Shown here piece after piece: positions 54,601 to 64,000 of a DNA stretch of 64,000 nt. The notes beneath the pieces were generated by a model that made no database searches, was not told the origin of the DNA, and worked only from the letters and a program-made list of their open reading frames with translations. Each line of letters starts with the position of its first letter. The stretch's first letter is position 1. Source of the stretch: Klebsiella pneumoniae (GTDB lineage Bacteria; Pseudomonadota; Gammaproteobacteria; Enterobacterales; Enterobacteriaceae); NCBI RefSeq assembly GCF_000742135.1, contig NZ_KN046818.1, positions 308,741 to 372,740 on the forward strand, written 5' to 3'. The position numbers were made by a program, and so were the translations under genes.

Positions 54601-55367
54601 TGCCGCAGCTCGTCCGGCCCGAGGGCGCAGTTCAGACCAAACGATAAGGCTTCGGCGTGACGCAGCGAGTTATAAAAGGCTTCGGTGGTCTGTCCGGAAA
54701 GCGTGCGGCCAGAGGCATCGGTAATGGTCCCGGAGATCATCAGCGGCAGGTCAACGCCTAACGCCTCCAGCTCCTCTTTCACCGCATAGATAGCCGCTTT
54801 AGCGTTCAGGGTGTCAAATACCGTTTCAATCAGGATCAGATCCACGCCACCTTCCACCAGCGCCCGGGTGGATTCGCGATAGGCGGCCACCAGCTGGTCA
54901 AAGGTAATATTACGGAACGCCGGATCGTTCACATCAGGCGAAATAGAAGCGGTGCGGTTGGTCGGGCCAAGCACGCCCGCGACATAGCGCGGTTTTTCCG
55001 GCGTGCGGGCCGTCCAGGCGTCGGCGCTGGCGCGGGCCAGCTTCGCCGCGGCAAAGTTGATCTCGGCCGACAGGGATTCCATCTGGTAATCCGCCATCGC
55101 GATGGTCGTCGAGTTAAAGGTGTTGGTCTCAATGATATCCGCGCCGGCCTCGAAATAGGCGTCGTGGATCTCGCGGATCACTTCGGGTTTGCTGAGCACC
55201 AGCAGGTCGTTGTTGCCTTTCAGGTCGCACGGCCAGTCAGCAAAGCGCTCACCGCGAAAGTCCTGCTCACTCAGACGATAGCCCTGGATCATGGTGCCCA
55301 TGCCCCCATCCAGAACCAGAATACGTTCTTTTAACTGCTGATGCAGTTGCTCAACTTTGCTGCTCAC
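51684..55367 (-). CDS. metH: MetH, cobalamin-dependent methionine synthase
   Basis: 1227 residues, exactly the E. coli length, when started at GTG 55367 ([20 protein letters not shown]). Four modules are visible: homocysteine-binding barrel (about 1-325) with zinc ligands in GLNCALG and IVGGCCGTT, the methyltetrahydrofolate domain (about 355-620, [20 protein letters not shown]), the cobalamin domain (about 650-895) with the cobalt-ligating histidine in [14 protein letters not shown], and the reactivation domain binding S-adenosylmethionine ([12 protein letters not shown]). No cobalamin riboswitch is visible upstream. It diverges from iclR. Confidence 0.97.
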   Translation of the reverse strand: MSSKVEQLHQQLKERILVLDGGMGTMIQGYRLSEQDFRGERFADWPCDLKGNNDLLVLSKPEVIREIHDAYFEAGADIIETNTFNSTTIAMADYQMESLSAEINFAAAKLARASADAWTARTPEKPRYVAGVLGPTNRTASISPDVNDPAFRNITFDQLVAAYRESTRALVEGGVDLILIETVFDTLNAKAAIYAVKEELEALGVDLPLMISGTITDASGRTLSGQTTEAFYNSLRHAEALSFGLNCALGPDELRQYVQELSRIAECYVTAHPNAGLPNAFGEYDLDADTMATQIREWAEAGFLNIVGGCCGTTPEHIAAMSRAVAGLPPRQLPEIAVACRLAGLEPLNIGDDSLFVNVGERTNVTGSAKFKRLIKEEKYSEALDVARQQVESGAQIIDINMDEGMLDAEAAMVRFLNLIAGEPDIARVPIMIDSSKWEVIEKGLKCIQGKGIVNSISMKEGVESFIHHAKLVRRYGAAVVVMAFDEVGQADTRERKIEICRRAYKILTEEVGFPPEDIIFDPNIFAVATGIEEHNNYAQDFIGACEDIKRELPHALISGGVSNVSFSFRGNDPVREAIHAVFLYYAIRNGMDMGIVNAGQLAIYDDLPGELRDAVEDVILNRRDDSTERLLELAEKYRGSKADDGANAQQAEWRTWEVKKRLEYSLVKGITEFIEQDTEEARQQAARPIEVIEGPLMDGMNVVGDLFGEGKMFLPQVVKSARVMKQAVAYLEPFIEASKEQGSSNGKMVIATVKGDVHDIGKNIVGVVLQCNNYEIIDLGVMVPADKILKTAKEVNADLIGLSGLITPSLDEMVNVAKEMERQGFTIPLLIGGATTSKAHTAVKIEQNYSGPTVYVQNASRTVGVVSALLSDTQRDEFVARTRKEYETVRIQHGRKKPRTPPVTLAAARENDLAFDWESYTPPVAHRLGVQTVEASIETLRNYIDWTPFFMTWSLAGKYPRILEDEVVGEEAQRLFKDANELLDKLSAEKTLNPRGVVGLFPANRVGDDIEIYRDETRTHVLTVSHHLRQQTEKVGFANYCLADFVAPKLSGKADYIGAFAVTGGLEEDALADAYEAQHDDYNKIMIKAIADRLAEAFAEYLHEKVRKVYWGYAANENLSNEELIRENYQGIRPAPGYPACPEHTEKGTIWQLLDVEAHTGMKLTESFAMWPGASVSGWYFSHPDSKYFAVAQIQRDQVEDYALRKGMTPAEVERWLAPNLGYDAD

Positions 55368-55523
55368 ACTTGCTCCCGACAACGCTCGACTCAGGCCAAA
55401 TAGCCAACAAACCATACTGGCATAAACCACCGGAGCGGAAAAGACAACAACGGGCAATATGAGACATGTTCAGCTTCACTCCTCCGATGAGTCCGGTTGT
55501 GATTGCATTATTGCCAAATAAAA

Positions 55524-55538
55524 CGAAAATTATTTCCA
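55524..55538. promoter_or_regulatory. Candidate IclR autoregulatory operator
   Basis: CGAAAATTATTTCCA matches the IclR palindrome TGGAAATNATTTCCA at 12 of 14 defined positions, 24 bases before the iclR start codon. IclR represses its own gene in E. coli. Confidence 0.6.
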
Positions 55539-55561
55539 CGATACAGAAAAAGGAGTTCGCG

Positions 55562-56392
55562 ATGGCCACTACCCCCATTCCCGCGAAACGCGGCAGAAAA
55601 CCCGCGGCTGCCACTGCCCAGCAGGCTGGCGGTCAGGTTCAGTCGCTGACCCGCGGCCTGAAATTACTCGAATGGATTGCCGAGTCCCACAGCAGCGTCG
55701 CGCTGACCGAACTGGCGCAGCAGGCGGGTCTGCCCAACTCCACGACTCACCGTCTGCTGACCACCATGCAACAGCTGGGCTTCGTCCGCCAGGTTGGCGA
55801 GCTGGGTCACTGGGCCGTCGGGGCGCATGCTTTCGTGGTCGGCAGCAGCTTTCTACAAAGCCGCAATCTGCTGGCCATTGTCCACCCGATCCTGCGCCAG
55901 CTGATGGAAGATTCCGGTGAAACGGTGAATCTGGCGGTGCTCGACCAGAGCGACCACCAGGCGATCATTATCGATCAGGTGCAGTGCACCCAGCTGATGC
56001 GGATGTCGGCGCCAATCGGCGGTAAACTGCCGATGCACGCTTCCGGCGCCGGGAAGGCGTTTCTCGCGCAGCTGAGCGAAGAGCAGGTTACCAGTCTGCT
56101 GCACCGTAAAGGGCTGCATGCCTATACGCATGCCACGCTGGTCTCCCCGCTGCATCTGAAGGAAGATTTAGCCCAGACCCGCAAGCGGGGCTACTCTTTC
56201 GATGATGAGGAGCACGCGCTCGGCCTGCGCTGCGTCGCCGCCTGCATTTACGATGAACATCGCGAACCGTTCGCGGCAATCTCCATCTCAGGCCCTATCT
56301 CGCGTATGACCGATGATCGGGTGACTGAGCTGGGCGCGCTGGTGATCAAGGCGGCGAAGGAAGTGACGCTGGCGTATGGCGGGGTTAAATAA
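55562..56392 (+). CDS. iclR: IclR, repressor of the glyoxylate operon
   Basis: 276 residues. The winged helix-turn-helix (about 30-90, LKLLEWIAESHSSVALTELAQ, LPNSTTHRLLTTMQQLGFV) precedes the effector domain (about 100-270, GKLPMHASGAGKAFLAQLS) that senses glyoxylate and pyruvate. IclR represses aceBAK and itself. ATG 55562 has AAGGAG 6 bases before it. The frame opens at 55466 without support. Confidence 0.97.
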   Translation: MATTPIPAKRGRKPAAATAQQAGGQVQSLTRGLKLLEWIAESHSSVALTELAQQAGLPNSTTHRLLTTMQQLGFVRQVGELGHWAVGAHAFVVGSSFLQSRNLLAIVHPILRQLMEDSGETVNLAVLDQSDHQAIIIDQVQCTQLMRMSAPIGGKLPMHASGAGKAFLAQLSEEQVTSLLHRKGLHAYTHATLVSPLHLKEDLAQTRKRGYSFDDEEHALGLRCVAACIYDEHREPFAAISISGPISRMTDDRVTELGALVIKAAKEVTLAYGGVK

Positions 56393-56393
56393 A

Positions 56394-56416
56394 AAAATGC
56401 CCCAGAGGGGCATTTT
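56394..56416 (+). terminator. Intrinsic terminator of iclR
   Basis: AAAATGCCCC and GGGGCATTTT with a 3-base loop; symmetrical A and T flanks allow action in both directions. Confidence 0.88.
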
Positions 56417-56417
56417 A

Positions 56418-56500
56418 AGTAGGCCTGATTAGCGTAGCGCCATCAGGCAGATCGGCGCACCTTGCCGGATGGCGGCGTAAACGCCTTATCCGCCCTACTG
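56418..56500. repeat. REP sequences at the 3' end of aceK
   Basis: CCTGATTAGCGTAGCGCCATCAGG (56425-56448) and GCCGGATGGCGGCGTAAACGCCTTATCCG (56463-56491) are REP-type hairpins. The second lies inside the aceK reading frame. Confidence 0.8.
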
Positions 56501-58227
56501 TCGGCGCCATAGCGCACGCTAAAACGCTGCTTGCGCCGGTAGGCGTAGACATCTTCCACATGGCCGTTTTTAATCCGCATTTGCAGTGCGCGCCAGTAGT
56601 CGGCGCGCAGCAGGTCGGCATGCATCTCTTCAAACAGTGGCCCAATGCGCGGGTCGGCGCACAGCCAGTGGCGGAACTCCTCCGGAAACACATCGCCAGG
56701 CGAAACGCTGTACCACGGCTCGCTGGCCAGCTCATCCTCCGGATAGCGCGGCGGCGGGATCTCGCGAAAATTCACTTCCGTCATATAGCAGATTTCATCA
56801 TAGTCGTAGAACACCACCCGGCCATGGCGGGTGACGCCGAAGTTTTTAAATAACATATCGCCGGGAAAGATGTTGGCGGCGGCCAGCTGGCGGATAGCAT
56901 TGCCATACTCTTCTACCGCATCACGCAATGCCTGGCCGTTAACCTGCTCCAGCCACAGGTTGAGCGGCACCATTCGCCGTTCAATATAGAGATGGCTGAT
57001 GACGATGCGGTCGCCGAGATCGGTGAGTTTGTTCCCCGCTTCCGCCTGCAGCAGCGCCAGCAGCGCCGGCGCGATTTGCCGTTTATCCAGCACGAAATTT
57101 TCAAACTCCTGGGTGTCCGCCATCCGCCCGACGCGGTCATGCTCCTTTACCAGCTGATAGCAAGCCCGCACATGGGCGGCGGTCATCTCTTTCTGCGGCG
57201 CAAAGCGGTCCTTGATCACCTTAAACACCCGGTCAAAGCCCGGCAGGGTAAACACCAGCATCACCATCCCGCGAATACCCGGCGCTTCAATAAACTGCTC
57301 ATCGCAGCGAGTAATGTAGTGTAGATATTCGCGATAGCTTTCGGTTTTGGCATGCTTCTGACAGCCAATCGCCATGTACAGCTCGGCCGTCGTTTTACCC
57401 GGCAAGATCTCGCGCAGCCATTCCACCAGGGCGCCGGGCAACGGCGCATAAACCATAAAATAGGAACGCGCGAAGCCAAAAACGATACTCGCTTCGGCAT
57501 GGGTTGTGAGGCAGGTGTCAACAAACAGCTCACCCTCTTCGCTGCGGTGGATCGGCAGCAAAAAAGGCAGCGTCGCCATCGGCATGACCAGTTTGCCCAC
57601 CAGCCAGGCGGCTTTATTGCGGTAGAACAGCTCATTGGCGACCTGCAGATGACAGGTGGCGAGCAGTTCCTCCCCCAGCGCCTCCTGCAGACTGGCAATG
57701 ATATAGCCGATATCCCGCGCTTTGTTTTGCCACGGTAGCCGCAGCGGCAGATCGGACAGTACTTTACCCAGCAGGTGCGACCAACCGCGTTCCGGAAAGA
57801 AATCTTTCGCCAGCGGTCGCGGGAGGGTACGAAAGGGTCGCTCGGGCTGCGAGCTGAAAATAAAGAGCCGCTCGGGGGTCAGCGAGCGGTGGTCAAACAG
57901 GCGGCAGTAGACCGAATTGAAAAAGCTCTCAGCAATTTCAAAGCGAGGGTAATCCGGTAAAAGTTGGGTGTACTGCTGTTTCACCCGCAGAAGAAAATCG
58001 ACGTCGGTGCTTTTCCCTTCGGTGATGCAGCGCAGCTGCTCTACTACCAGGCCCACGTGGTGATCGTAGAGATGGATCCGCTGCTTCATCGCCTGCTGCA
58101 CGGCGTGCCAGTCAGCCTGTTCAAAGCGCTGCTGCGCGCCGGAAGTGACTTCAAGAAAACGCCCATACTGCGCGTCAAATCCCTGCAATATCGTTTGGGC
58201 AATCAGTAATTCCAGACCACGCGTCAT
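56443..58227 (-). CDS. aceK: AceK, isocitrate dehydrogenase kinase/phosphatase
   Basis: 594 residues, about 16 more than E. coli AceK. It reversibly phosphorylates isocitrate dehydrogenase and so sets the split between the Krebs cycle and the glyoxylate bypass. The N-terminal regulatory half ([20 protein letters not shown]) is followed by the kinase-like half with the ATP-loop region around ALYMAIG-type sequence ([20 protein letters not shown]), and [29 protein letters not shown] with metal-binding acidic residues. The extra C-terminal residues (after RFSVRYG) are encoded by a REP sequence. Last gene of aceBAK. Confidence 0.95.
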   Translation of the reverse strand: MTRGLELLIAQTILQGFDAQYGRFLEVTSGAQQRFEQADWHAVQQAMKQRIHLYDHHVGLVVEQLRCITEGKSTDVDFLLRVKQQYTQLLPDYPRFEIAESFFNSVYCRLFDHRSLTPERLFIFSSQPERPFRTLPRPLAKDFFPERGWSHLLGKVLSDLPLRLPWQNKARDIGYIIASLQEALGEELLATCHLQVANELFYRNKAAWLVGKLVMPMATLPFLLPIHRSEEGELFVDTCLTTHAEASIVFGFARSYFMVYAPLPGALVEWLREILPGKTTAELYMAIGCQKHAKTESYREYLHYITRCDEQFIEAPGIRGMVMLVFTLPGFDRVFKVIKDRFAPQKEMTAAHVRACYQLVKEHDRVGRMADTQEFENFVLDKRQIAPALLALLQAEAGNKLTDLGDRIVISHLYIERRMVPLNLWLEQVNGQALRDAVEEYGNAIRQLAAANIFPGDMLFKNFGVTRHGRVVFYDYDEICYMTEVNFREIPPPRYPEDELASEPWYSVSPGDVFPEEFRHWLCADPRIGPLFEEMHADLLRADYWRALQMRIKNGHVEDVYAYRRKQRFSVRYGADSRADKAFTPPSGKVRRSA

Positions 58228-58233
58228 CGCTTT

Positions 58234-58327
58234 CCCCCATCCGGCGCCACGTCATGCCGGATGGCGCGCTCGCTTATCCGGCCTGCGTCCTCTTGCAGGC
58301 CCGGTCAGCGTCGCGCCACCGGGCATG
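58234..58327. repeat. REP sequences between aceA and aceK
   Basis: The 102-base spacer is made of REP-type units (CATCCGGC with GCCGGATG, and GGCCTGC with GCAGGCC, then GGTGGCGCGACGC). Intercistronic REPs here are in line with the much lower production of AceK than AceA known in E. coli. Confidence 0.75.
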
Positions 58328-58329
58328 GC

Positions 58330-59634
58330 TTAAAACTGATCTTCTTCGGTCGAGCCGGTCAGCGCCGTTACCGACGAGGTGCCACCCTGGATAATGGTGG
58401 TGACCTTGTCGAAGTAGCCGGTGCCCACCTCCTGCTGATGCGAGACGAAGGTGTAGCCTTCCGGCCCGGCGGCGAATTCCGGCTGCTGCACTTTCTCAAC
58501 ATAGTGGCGCATCCCCTCACCCTGAGCGTAGGCATGGGCGAGGTCGAACATGTTGAACCACATGCTGTGGATCCCCGCGAGGGTAATAAACTGGTATTTG
58601 TATCCCATGTCCGACAGCTGCTGCTGGAAGCTGGCGATGGTTTTATCATCAAGATTTTTCTTCCAGTTAAACGACGGCGAGCAGTTATAGGCCAGCAGTT
58701 TGCCCGGGAAACGCGCATGGATAGCCTCGGCAAAGCGGCGCGCCTGCTCGAGATCCGGTTTCGACGTTTCACACCACACCAGATCCGCATACGGCGCGTA
58801 GGCCAGCCCGCGGCTGATCGCCTGCTCGATCCCGGCGTGGGTGCGGAAGAACCCTTCGCTGGTGCGATCCCCGGTAATAAACTCACGATCGTACGGATCG
58901 CAGTCTGAGGTAATTAAATCCGCGGCGTCGGCATCGGTACGGGCGATGACCAGCGTCGGGACCCCCATCACGTCGGCCGCCAGACGCGCCGCCACCAGCT
59001 TCTGAATCGCTTCCTGAGTCGGAACCAGCACTTTACCGCCCATATGGCCGCACTTCTTCACCGATGCCAGCTGATCTTCGAAGTGAACAGCCGCTGCACC
59101 GGCTTCAATCATCGATTTCATCAGCTCAAAGGCGTTCAGGACGCCGCCAAAACCGGCCTCCGCATCCGCCACGATCGGCAGGAAGTAGTCGATAAAGCGC
59201 GGATCGTTCGGTTCAATTCCCGCTGACCACTGGATCTGATCGGCGCGGCGGAAGGTGTTGTTGATCCGATCCACCACTGCCGGTACCGAGTTGGCCGGAT
59301 ACAGCGATTGATCCGGATACATGCTGGACGCCAGGTTAGCATCCGCCGCCACCTGCCAGCCGGAGAGATAAATGGCTTCGATACCCGCCTTCGCCTGCTG
59401 CAAGGCCTGGCCGCCGGTCAGCGCGCCGAGACTGTTGACGTACCCTTTTTTCGCCTCCCCGTGCAGCAGACGCCACAGTTTCGCCGCGCCAAGCTGCGCC
59501 AGCGTGCATTCCGGATTCACCGAGCCGCGTAACTTCACCACCTCTTCCGCGCTGTAGGGACGGGTAATGCCTTCCCAGCGCGGGTTCGTCCATTCTTTGT
59601 TTAATTCTTCGATTTGTTGGGTGCGGGTTTTCAT
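58330..59634 (-). CDS. aceA: AceA, isocitrate lyase
   Basis: 434 residues, as in E. coli, from ATG 59634 ([20 protein letters not shown]). The catalytic cysteine is in the signature [12 protein letters not shown]; other conserved parts are [13 protein letters not shown] and [15 protein letters not shown]. It splits isocitrate into glyoxylate and succinate, the first step of the bypass needed for growth on acetate and fatty acids. Second gene of aceBAK. Confidence 0.97.
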   Translation of the reverse strand: MKTRTQQIEELNKEWTNPRWEGITRPYSAEEVVKLRGSVNPECTLAQLGAAKLWRLLHGEAKKGYVNSLGALTGGQALQQAKAGIEAIYLSGWQVAADANLASSMYPDQSLYPANSVPAVVDRINNTFRRADQIQWSAGIEPNDPRFIDYFLPIVADAEAGFGGVLNAFELMKSMIEAGAAAVHFEDQLASVKKCGHMGGKVLVPTQEAIQKLVAARLAADVMGVPTLVIARTDADAADLITSDCDPYDREFITGDRTSEGFFRTHAGIEQAISRGLAYAPYADLVWCETSKPDLEQARRFAEAIHARFPGKLLAYNCSPSFNWKKNLDDKTIASFQQQLSDMGYKYQFITLAGIHSMWFNMFDLAHAYAQGEGMRHYVEKVQQPEFAAGPEGYTFVSHQQEVGTGYFDKVTTIIQGGTSSVTALTGSTEEDQF

Positions 59635-59713
59635 GTGCAGATGCTCCATATAATTTCCTGGCTCCCCAGGCTCATAGGTGAAGGACTAAATGGCGAACCA
59701 CACCATCTGGCGA

Positions 59714-61315
59714 TTAGGCCAGCAGGCGGTAGCCCGGCAATGTCAGAAAATCAATTAGCTCGTCGGAGGTGGTGATCTGCTCCATCAGTCGCGCCGCATC
59801 GTCAAAGCGGCCGTGGCTGAAGCGGTGCTCTCCCAGCTCCTCCTGAATCACCATCAGCTCTTCCGCCAGCCACTGGCGGAACAGCGCCTTAGTGACCGGG
59901 GTACCGTCGTTCAGGGTTTTCTGATGATGGATCCACTGCCAGATAGAGGTGCGCGAGATCTCGGCCGTTGCGGCGTCTTCCATCAGGCCATAAATCGGTA
60001 CGCAGCCGTTGCCGGAGATCCACGCTTCGATGTACTGCACCGCCACGCGAATGTTGGCGCGCATTCCGGCTTCCGTGCGTTCGCCCTCGCAGGGAGCCAG
60101 CAGTTGTTCAGCGGTAATTGGCGCATCCTCGCTCCGGGTGACCGAGAGCTGATTCGGCTTATCGCCCAGCACGCGGTCAAACACCGCCATGGCGGTATCC
60201 GCCAGGCCCGGGTGGGCGATCCAGGTCCCATCGTGACCGTTGTTTGCCTCCAGCTCTTTATCGGCGGTGACTTTACTCAGCACCTGGCGGTTACGTTCGG
60301 TATCTTTGCTCGGGATAAACGCCGCCATACCGCCCATCGCAAACGCGCCGCGTTTGTGGCAGGTCTTAATCAACAAGCGTGAGTAGGCGCTGAGGAAGGG
60401 TTTATCCATCGTCACCACCTGCCGGTCCGGCAGTACGCGATCCGGATGGTTTTTCAGCGTCTTGATATAGCTGAAGATGTAATCCCAGCGGCCGCAGTTC
60501 AGGCCAACAATATGGTCGCGCAGCGCATGCAGGATCTCATCCATCTGGAACACCGCTGGCAGCGTCTCAATCAGCAGCGTGGCCTTGATGGTGCCGCGCG
60601 GCAGGTCAAAGCGATCTTCCGTAAAACTGAAGACATCGTTCCACCATGCCGCCTCCTGCCAGGCCTGTGTTTTTGGCAGATAGAAGTAGGGACCACTTCC
60701 TTTCGCCAGCAGCGCCTGGTAGTTATGAAAGAAATAGAGCGCAAAATCGAACAGGCTGCCGGGGATGGCCTCATTACGCCAGGTCACATGCTTTTCCGGC
60801 AGATGCAGGCCGCGCACACGGCATACCAGCACAGCGGGATTGGGCTGCAACTGATAGATTTTGCCGGCCTCGTTGGTGTAGCTGATGGTTCCGTTCACGG
60901 CATCGCGCAGGTTGATTTGACCATCAATGACTTTGCGCCAGTCAGGCGCCAGCGAATCCTCAAAGTCCGCCATAAAGACTTTGACGTTGGCATTCAGCGC
61001 GTTAATGACCATCTTGCGCTCGACGGGGCCGGTGATTTCCACGCGGCGATCCTGCAAATCAGCCGGGATACCGCGAATAGTCCAGTCGCCATTTCTAATG
61101 GAAGCAGTTTCCGAAATAAAATCCGGAAGCTGCCCGTCGTCAATAGCCTGCTGTTGCTGCAAACGCGCGGCCAGCAGCTTATTGCGCGCCGGCGTAAAGC
61201 GGCTCACCAGTTCCGTCAGAAATTCTACCGCCTCAGGCGTTAAGATCTGCTTCTCCTGCTCGCCATAGGGCTGACTAAAGGCCAGTTCATCGGTGATTGT
61301 CGCCTGCTGCGTCAT
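59714..61315 (-). CDS. aceB: AceB, malate synthase A
   Basis: 533 residues, the E. coli length, from ATG 61315 (MTQQATITDELAFSQPYGEQ), with GAGGAGC upstream. It condenses glyoxylate and acetyl-CoA to malate. Conserved stretches: VFMADFEDSLAPDWRKVIDG, LPKTQAWQEAAWWNDVF, LLIETLPAVFQMDEIL with the metal-binding glutamate, and GLMEDAATAEISRTSIWQW. First gene of aceBAK. Confidence 0.97.
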   Translation of the reverse strand: MTQQATITDELAFSQPYGEQEKQILTPEAVEFLTELVSRFTPARNKLLAARLQQQQAIDDGQLPDFISETASIRNGDWTIRGIPADLQDRRVEITGPVERKMVINALNANVKVFMADFEDSLAPDWRKVIDGQINLRDAVNGTISYTNEAGKIYQLQPNPAVLVCRVRGLHLPEKHVTWRNEAIPGSLFDFALYFFHNYQALLAKGSGPYFYLPKTQAWQEAAWWNDVFSFTEDRFDLPRGTIKATLLIETLPAVFQMDEILHALRDHIVGLNCGRWDYIFSYIKTLKNHPDRVLPDRQVVTMDKPFLSAYSRLLIKTCHKRGAFAMGGMAAFIPSKDTERNRQVLSKVTADKELEANNGHDGTWIAHPGLADTAMAVFDRVLGDKPNQLSVTRSEDAPITAEQLLAPCEGERTEAGMRANIRVAVQYIEAWISGNGCVPIYGLMEDAATAEISRTSIWQWIHHQKTLNDGTPVTKALFRQWLAEELMVIQEELGEHRFSHGRFDDAARLMEQITTSDELIDFLTLPGYRLLA

Positions 61316-61401
61316 TGTGCTGCTCCTCTTGGTTGATCCGCTGGAAGCGAGCGAAAGATCGTTGTGCAGTTTTCGCTCAGCACAATTAAGACTACTCAAT
61401 T

Positions 61402-61428
61402 AATTTCCAAAATCAAAAACAATTTCCA
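61402..61428. promoter_or_regulatory. Candidate IclR binding region of aceBAK
   Basis: The octamer AATTTCCA occurs at 61402-61409 and 61421-61428, 19 bases apart, in the aceB promoter region about 85-115 bases before the start codon. On the minus strand TGGAAATTGTTTTTG resembles the IclR half-site pattern and the E. coli aceB operator. The match is partial. Confidence 0.5.
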
Positions 61429-61506
61429 TTTTAATTTTAAATTATCATTAACACATTGATAACAATGAAATTAAAGTTATCATCGTGTATGAAGTGAATT
61501 TCGGAA

Positions 61507-61531
61507 ATAAAAAAGGCACCCGAAGGTGCCA
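61507..61531 (-). terminator. Intrinsic terminator of metA
   Basis: GGCACC and GGTGCC with loop CGAA; six T follow on the minus strand. It lies 45 bases after the metA stop. Confidence 0.9.
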
Positions 61532-61575
61532 GAGGCAAAATGCTGAAACGCTTTAGGATCGTCTCACATAGAGTA

Positions 61576-62505
61576 TTATTCCAGCGTCGGATTCATATGA
61601 CGCAGATCGTATGGCGTAATCTGGTAGACGTAATAGTTAAGCCAGTTAGCGAACAGCAGATTGCCGTGGCTGCGCCAGGTGGCGCGCGGTTTGTTCTGCG
61701 GGTCGTTTTGTGGGAAATAGTTATGAGGTATCTCAGGGTTCAAACCGGCTTCCACATCGCGGAAATATTCACTTGCCAGGGTATTGGCATCGTACTCCGG
61801 GTGGCCGGTGACAAAGGCGATGCGCTTATCTTTACTGGCGAACAAATACGCATCGCCCTCTTCCGTCTCCGCGAGGATCTCAAGATCGGTATAGTCGCGA
61901 ATAAGTCCGGCCGGAAAATCAGCATAGCGTGAGTGCGGGGCCAGGAAAGAGTCGTCGAAACCGCGGGTCAGTAAGGCGTGCGGATGAAGAATATGGTGTT
62001 CATAGACGCCGGAAATCTTTTCGGCGCGGGTCTGCTTGGGAATGCCGTACAGAATGTTCAGCGCGGCCTGAACCGCCCAACAGACGAACAGCGTCGAAGT
62101 GACGTGATCCTTGGCCCACTCCAGTACCTGTTTGATCTGCGGCCAGTAAGCAACATCGTTAAACTCAACCAGGCCTAAAGGAGCGCCGGTAACAATCAGG
62201 CCGTCAAAGTTCTGATCGCAGATCTCATCGAAATTACAGTAAAAGTTATTCAGATGCTCCGCAGGGGTATTACGCGACTCGCGCGCATCGATACGTAATA
62301 ACTGGATATCCACCTGCAGCGGAGAGTTTGATAGCAGACGCAGGAACTGATTTTCCGTCTCGATTTTCTTCGGCATCAGGTTGAGGATTAACACCTTCAG
62401 GGGGCGGATTTCCTGAGTCGTTGCACGTGTTGTCGTCATTACGAAGACGTTTTCATTGCGCAAGAAATTGACGGCTGGCAGCTCGTCCTGCACCCGAATT
62501 GGCAT
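61576..62505 (-). CDS. metA: MetA, homoserine O-succinyltransferase
   Basis: 309 residues, as in E. coli ([20 protein letters not shown]). The active-site cysteine is in [13 protein letters not shown]; the catalytic His and Glu in [12 protein letters not shown]. It transfers succinate from succinyl-CoA to homoserine, the first step specific to methionine. Repression is expected from the four MetJ boxes upstream. It diverges from yjaB. Confidence 0.97.
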   Translation of the reverse strand: MPIRVQDELPAVNFLRNENVFVMTTTRATTQEIRPLKVLILNLMPKKIETENQFLRLLSNSPLQVDIQLLRIDARESRNTPAEHLNNFYCNFDEICDQNFDGLIVTGAPLGLVEFNDVAYWPQIKQVLEWAKDHVTSTLFVCWAVQAALNILYGIPKQTRAEKISGVYEHHILHPHALLTRGFDDSFLAPHSRYADFPAGLIRDYTDLEILAETEEGDAYLFASKDKRIAFVTGHPEYDANTLASEYFRDVEAGLNPEIPHNYFPQNDPQNKPRATWRSHGNLLFANWLNYYVYQITPYDLRHMNPTLE

Positions 62506-62524
62506 AACTGTATTACCTCATAGC

Positions 62525-62556
62525 ATACGTATAAACGTTTAGACATCCAGATAGCT
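62525..62556. promoter_or_regulatory. Four tandem MetJ (met) boxes upstream of metA
   Basis: Four contiguous 8-mers resemble AGACGTCT: ATACGTAT, AAACGTTT, AGACATCC and AGATAGCT. MetJ with S-adenosylmethionine binds such arrays cooperatively. They begin 20 bases before the metA start codon. Confidence 0.85.
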
Positions 62557-62661
62557 GAAGATAACCAGGAATCGGGTGAATGTCGAGTCTGCATGTTCAC
62601 GGTGAGAAAATTTCACGGCGCTTGTTGAGTTAGAATATAAGAATGTAGAAAAGGAGAAAGT

Positions 62662-63123
62662 ATGGTTATTAACATCCGCCGTTCCCGGCCTGATGAAGGG
62701 GATAAACTGACTGCGATCTGGTGTCGGTCGGTCGACGCCACGCATGATTTTCTGACAAAAGCGTATCGAAAGGAGCTGGAGGAGATGGTACGCGCATTTT
62801 TACCGGAGGCTCCGCTGTGGGTGGCGGTTAATACGGAAGACCAGCCGATCGCCTTTATGCTGCTGACCGGAGATCATATGGATGCGCTGTTCGTCGATCC
62901 GGATGTCCGCGGCTGTGGCGTGGGGAAGTTGCTGATTGAGCATGCGCTGTCGTTAACGCCGAAGCTGACGACCAATGTAAATGAGCAGAATGAACAAGCG
63001 GTCGGGTTTTATCAGAAGATGGGTTTTAGGGTGACAGGGCGCTCTGAAACGGACGATCTGGGGCAACCGTATCCGTTATTGAATTTGATGTATGAGCAGC
63101 AGGCTGAAGCAGACTACGATTGA
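62662..63123 (+). CDS. yjaB: YjaB, GNAT-family N-acetyltransferase
   Basis: 153 residues very close to E. coli YjaB (IRRSRPDEGDKLTAIWCRSVD, FVDPDVRGCGVGKLLIEHAL with the acetyl-CoA loop, NVNEQNEQAVGFYQKMGFRV). The substrate is unknown. AAGGAG lies 6-7 bases before ATG 62662. Position next to metA and an rRNA operon is as in E. coli. Confidence 0.94.
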   Translation: MVINIRRSRPDEGDKLTAIWCRSVDATHDFLTKAYRKELEEMVRAFLPEAPLWVAVNTEDQPIAFMLLTGDHMDALFVDPDVRGCGVGKLLIEHALSLTPKLTTNVNEQNEQAVGFYQKMGFRVTGRSETDDLGQPYPLLNLMYEQQAEADYD

Positions 63124-63177
63124 CGTCGGTAACTTTGCGGCATTGATGTCCCCTCGGCCAGCAGGTGGCCGAGGATC

Positions 63178-63209
63178 CGTAGCCCCGGTAAGCGCAGCGC
63201 CACCGGGGA
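63178..63209. repeat. REP element between yjaB and the rRNA operon
   Basis: AGCCCCGGTAAGCGCAGCGC followed by CACCGGGG is a typical Klebsiella REP unit, with a second partial unit (CCGGCACGCTGGCCGG) to about 63231. Confidence 0.75.
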
Positions 63210-63242
63210 GACATACCGGCACGCTGGCCGGACGACAGAAAT

Positions 63243-63274
63243 GCAAAAAGCCCATCCGGCAGGATGGGCTCTTC
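63243..63274 (-). terminator. Terminator of the rRNA operon
   Basis: AGCCCATCC and GGATGGGCT with a 4-base loop; TTTTT follows on the minus strand, 10 bases beyond the 5S rRNA gene. Confidence 0.88.
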
Positions 63275-63283
63275 ACTTGTTTG

Positions 63284-63403
63284 ATGCCTGGCAGTTCCCT
63301 ACTCTCACATGGGGAGACCCCACACTACCATCGGCGCTACGGCGTTTCACTTCTGAGTTCGGCATGGGGTCAGGTGGGACCACCGCGCTAGTGCCGCCAG
63401 GCA
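63284..63403 (-). rRNA. rrf: 5S ribosomal RNA
   Basis: 120 bases reading on the minus strand TGCCTGGCGGCACTAGCGCG to TCGTGCCAGGCAT-type closing strand; nearly identical to E. coli 5S rRNA (CCACCTGACCCCATGCCGAA, GTAGCGCCGATGGTAGTGTG). The terminal helix GCCTGGC/GCCAGGC is intact. Confidence 0.97.
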
Positions 63404-63498
63404 AATTCTGTTTTATCAACACGTTTCACCAACGTATCGATTAATCTGTATCAGAGCTGAAAATTCTCTCAAATCCGCCAAAACATCTTCGGCGTTGT

Positions 63499-64000
<502 letters not shown>

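Noticed and set aside
55368..55457. 30-residue N-terminal extension of MetH
   Set aside because: GTG 55367 gives 1227 residues, identical to E. coli; the extension is unlike any MetH.
63404..63498. tRNA in the 23S-5S spacer
   Set aside because: The 95-base spacer has no cloverleaf; only the usual processing stem.

Overview
The window is chromosomal DNA of an enterobacterium, almost certainly Klebsiella (K. pneumoniae complex). Most of it is the conserved gammaproteobacterial backbone in Escherichia coli order and near-identical at protein level (uvrA/ssb, alr, dnaB, lexA, plsB, ubiCA, the mal regulon, pgi, lysC, metH, iclR, aceBAK, metA, yjaB, then an rRNA operon). The BamA paralogue at the left edge (BamK-like), the abundant GC-rich REP hairpins and the accessory genes point to Klebsiella. 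No database search was possible; all names come from reading the translations.

Left part (1-9.6 kb) is accessory. It holds the 5' end of a second BamA-like gene, a tannase/feruloyl-esterase gene with one in-frame TGA, a small AraC-type regulator, a FepA/IroN-type catecholate receptor with two tandem Fur boxes far upstream, and an MltF-like lytic transglycosylase gene split by an IS200/IS605-family element. The element has an apparently intact TnpB (RNA-guided nuclease family) and a TnpA broken by an internal deletion.

9.6-30 kb is backbone: ssb and uvrA diverge around a shared LexA box; yjbR, yjbQ, aphA, tyrB, alr and dnaB read leftward; then qorA, pspG, dusA, a cupin gene, zur, yjbJ, dinF-lexA (two LexA boxes), dgkA, plsB, ubiA and ubiC. 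30-38.5 kb is the maltose/maltodextrin regulon: malK-lamB-malM leftward and malE-malF-malG rightward from a shared regulatory region, then psiE.

38.5-42.8 kb is a second accessory segment, lying where E. coli has yjbEFGH. It carries an L-cysteine-desulfidase-type Fe-S enzyme, an AzlC/AzlD exporter pair and a RidA-family deaminase in one apparent operon, then a GNAT acetyltransferase and a left-handed beta-helix acyltransferase. The first four make a coherent proposal: cysteine (or serine) breakdown, disposal of the reactive 2-aminoacrylate intermediate, and export of a product or of excess amino acid.

42.8-64 kb returns to backbone: pgi, a lysine riboswitch in front of lysC, a PanS-like transporter, yjbD/rluF (convergent, overlapping), pepE, yjbB, metH (GTG start), iclR, the glyoxylate operon aceB-aceA-aceK with REP sequences, metA behind four tandem MetJ boxes, yjaB, 5S rRNA and the 3' part of 23S rRNA. 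The least explained pieces are the TnpB element sitting in a cell-wall hydrolase gene and the desulfidase-AzlCD-RidA operon.
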